Shown here piece after piece: positions 4,788 to 5,024 of a stretch of 5,024 nucleotides of DNA. The stretch covers positions 1 to 5,024 of the forward strand of contig MNYI01000105.1 in assembly GCA_001873945.1 (NCBI GenBank), written 5' to 3'. Position numbers and translations under genes: made by a program. Every line of letters starts with the position of its first letter. The first letter of the stretch is position 1. The notes under the pieces were generated by a model. That model had not been told where the DNA came from and did not search any database. It saw only the letters and a list, made by a program, of their open reading frames with translations. This DNA is from Candidatus Desantisbacteria bacterium CG2_30_40_21 (GTDB lineage: Bacteria; UBA9089; CG2-30-40-21).

Positions 4788-5002
4788 TGAGTAGTTAGTT
4801 TTTTAGTAACTACTCACCACGGAGACACGGAGGCACAGAGAAGAACATCCCCCTCTCCTTTGATAAGGGGGAATTAGGAAAATACAAAACCATCTACTCG
4901 TTTGTCTAATTTGTTATCTTGCTTTAGACCATGCCACTTTACTCAGTATTTCTTCTTCGTGTCTCCGTGTCTCTGTGGTAAATTCTCCTCGCTGAGTAGT
5001 TA
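4788..5002. repeat. Composite inverted repeat with CACGGAGACACGGAG-type arms
   Basis: Two 30-bp arms at 4816-4845 and 4950-4979 are inverted copies with 26 of 30 matches (core GAGACACGGAG). Just outside them, TAACTACTCA (4807-4816) is inverted relative to TGAGTAGTTA (4993-5002). A further TGAGTAGTTA at 4788-4797 makes a local 10-bp hairpin with 4807-4816. TCCCCCT (4848-4854) and AGGGGGA (4866-4872) form a small inner hairpin. Similar 'acacggagacacgg' and 'ccccct...aggggga' repeats occur in intergenic regions of many environmental bacteria, which is from general memory. No gene is visible in 4755-5024. It lies upstream of the right hicB, so any promoter for that locus would be near or inside it. 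Confidence 0.65.
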
Positions 5003-5024
5003 CTTTTGGTAGCTAAAATAATGA

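Noticed and set aside
4788..5024. CRISPR-like repeats
   Set aside because: The repeats are inverted, only two copies, with no regular spacers.

Overview
The window is AT-rich bacterial DNA with every recognisable gene on the minus strand, so transcription runs from high to low coordinates. Its core is a broken-up set of respiratory complex I genes: nuoH (2987-4045), nuoJ (1979-2506) and nuoE (1200-1664). The order is unusual. No nuoI lies between nuoH and nuoJ, and nuoE follows nuoJ. The gaps hold a signal-peptide/coiled-coil protein (2515-2973) and two very small membrane proteins (1783-1968 and 1671-1808). Two more small membrane proteins (938-1135 and 826-933) follow nuoE. Spacing is tight, several stop codons abut or overlap the next ribosome binding site, and one pair of genes overlaps, so 4045 down to about 1200 looks like one operon. 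The pair at 826-1135 may be its tail.

The nuo segment lies between two HicBA-type toxin-antitoxin loci, both in the order hicB-hicA with a 4-nt overlap. The left one (195-619) looks intact. In the right one (4269-4736) hicB is intact, but the toxin gene is split by a roughly 106-bp miniature inverted-repeat insertion. Rejoining the two halves restores a 57-residue HicA, and that reconstructed toxin also carries Arg where the family normally has its catalytic His.

Non-coding stretches are rich in inverted repeats. They include a 162-bp imperfect palindrome after the left hicA (21-182), a hairpin before the left hicB (649-679), a 91-bp MITE-like element 20 bp before nuoH (4065-4155), the MITE inside the right hicA (4410-4521), and a composite inverted repeat at the right end (4788-5002). 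No gap longer than 300 bases lacks a gene, and I see no tRNA, rRNA, CRISPR array or full-length transposase.

The combination of small HicBA modules, MITEs, CACGGAGACACGGAG-type repeats and split complex I genes is typical of large repeat-rich genomes of uncultured anaerobic or groundwater bacteria. Anammox-type Planctomycetota are one possibility, but this is a weak inference and no marker gene here settles the taxon. Functionally, NuoH and NuoJ are membrane-arm subunits and NuoE is a [2Fe-2S] subunit of the NADH-oxidising module. They must work with subunits encoded elsewhere, or belong to a partial or alternative complex.
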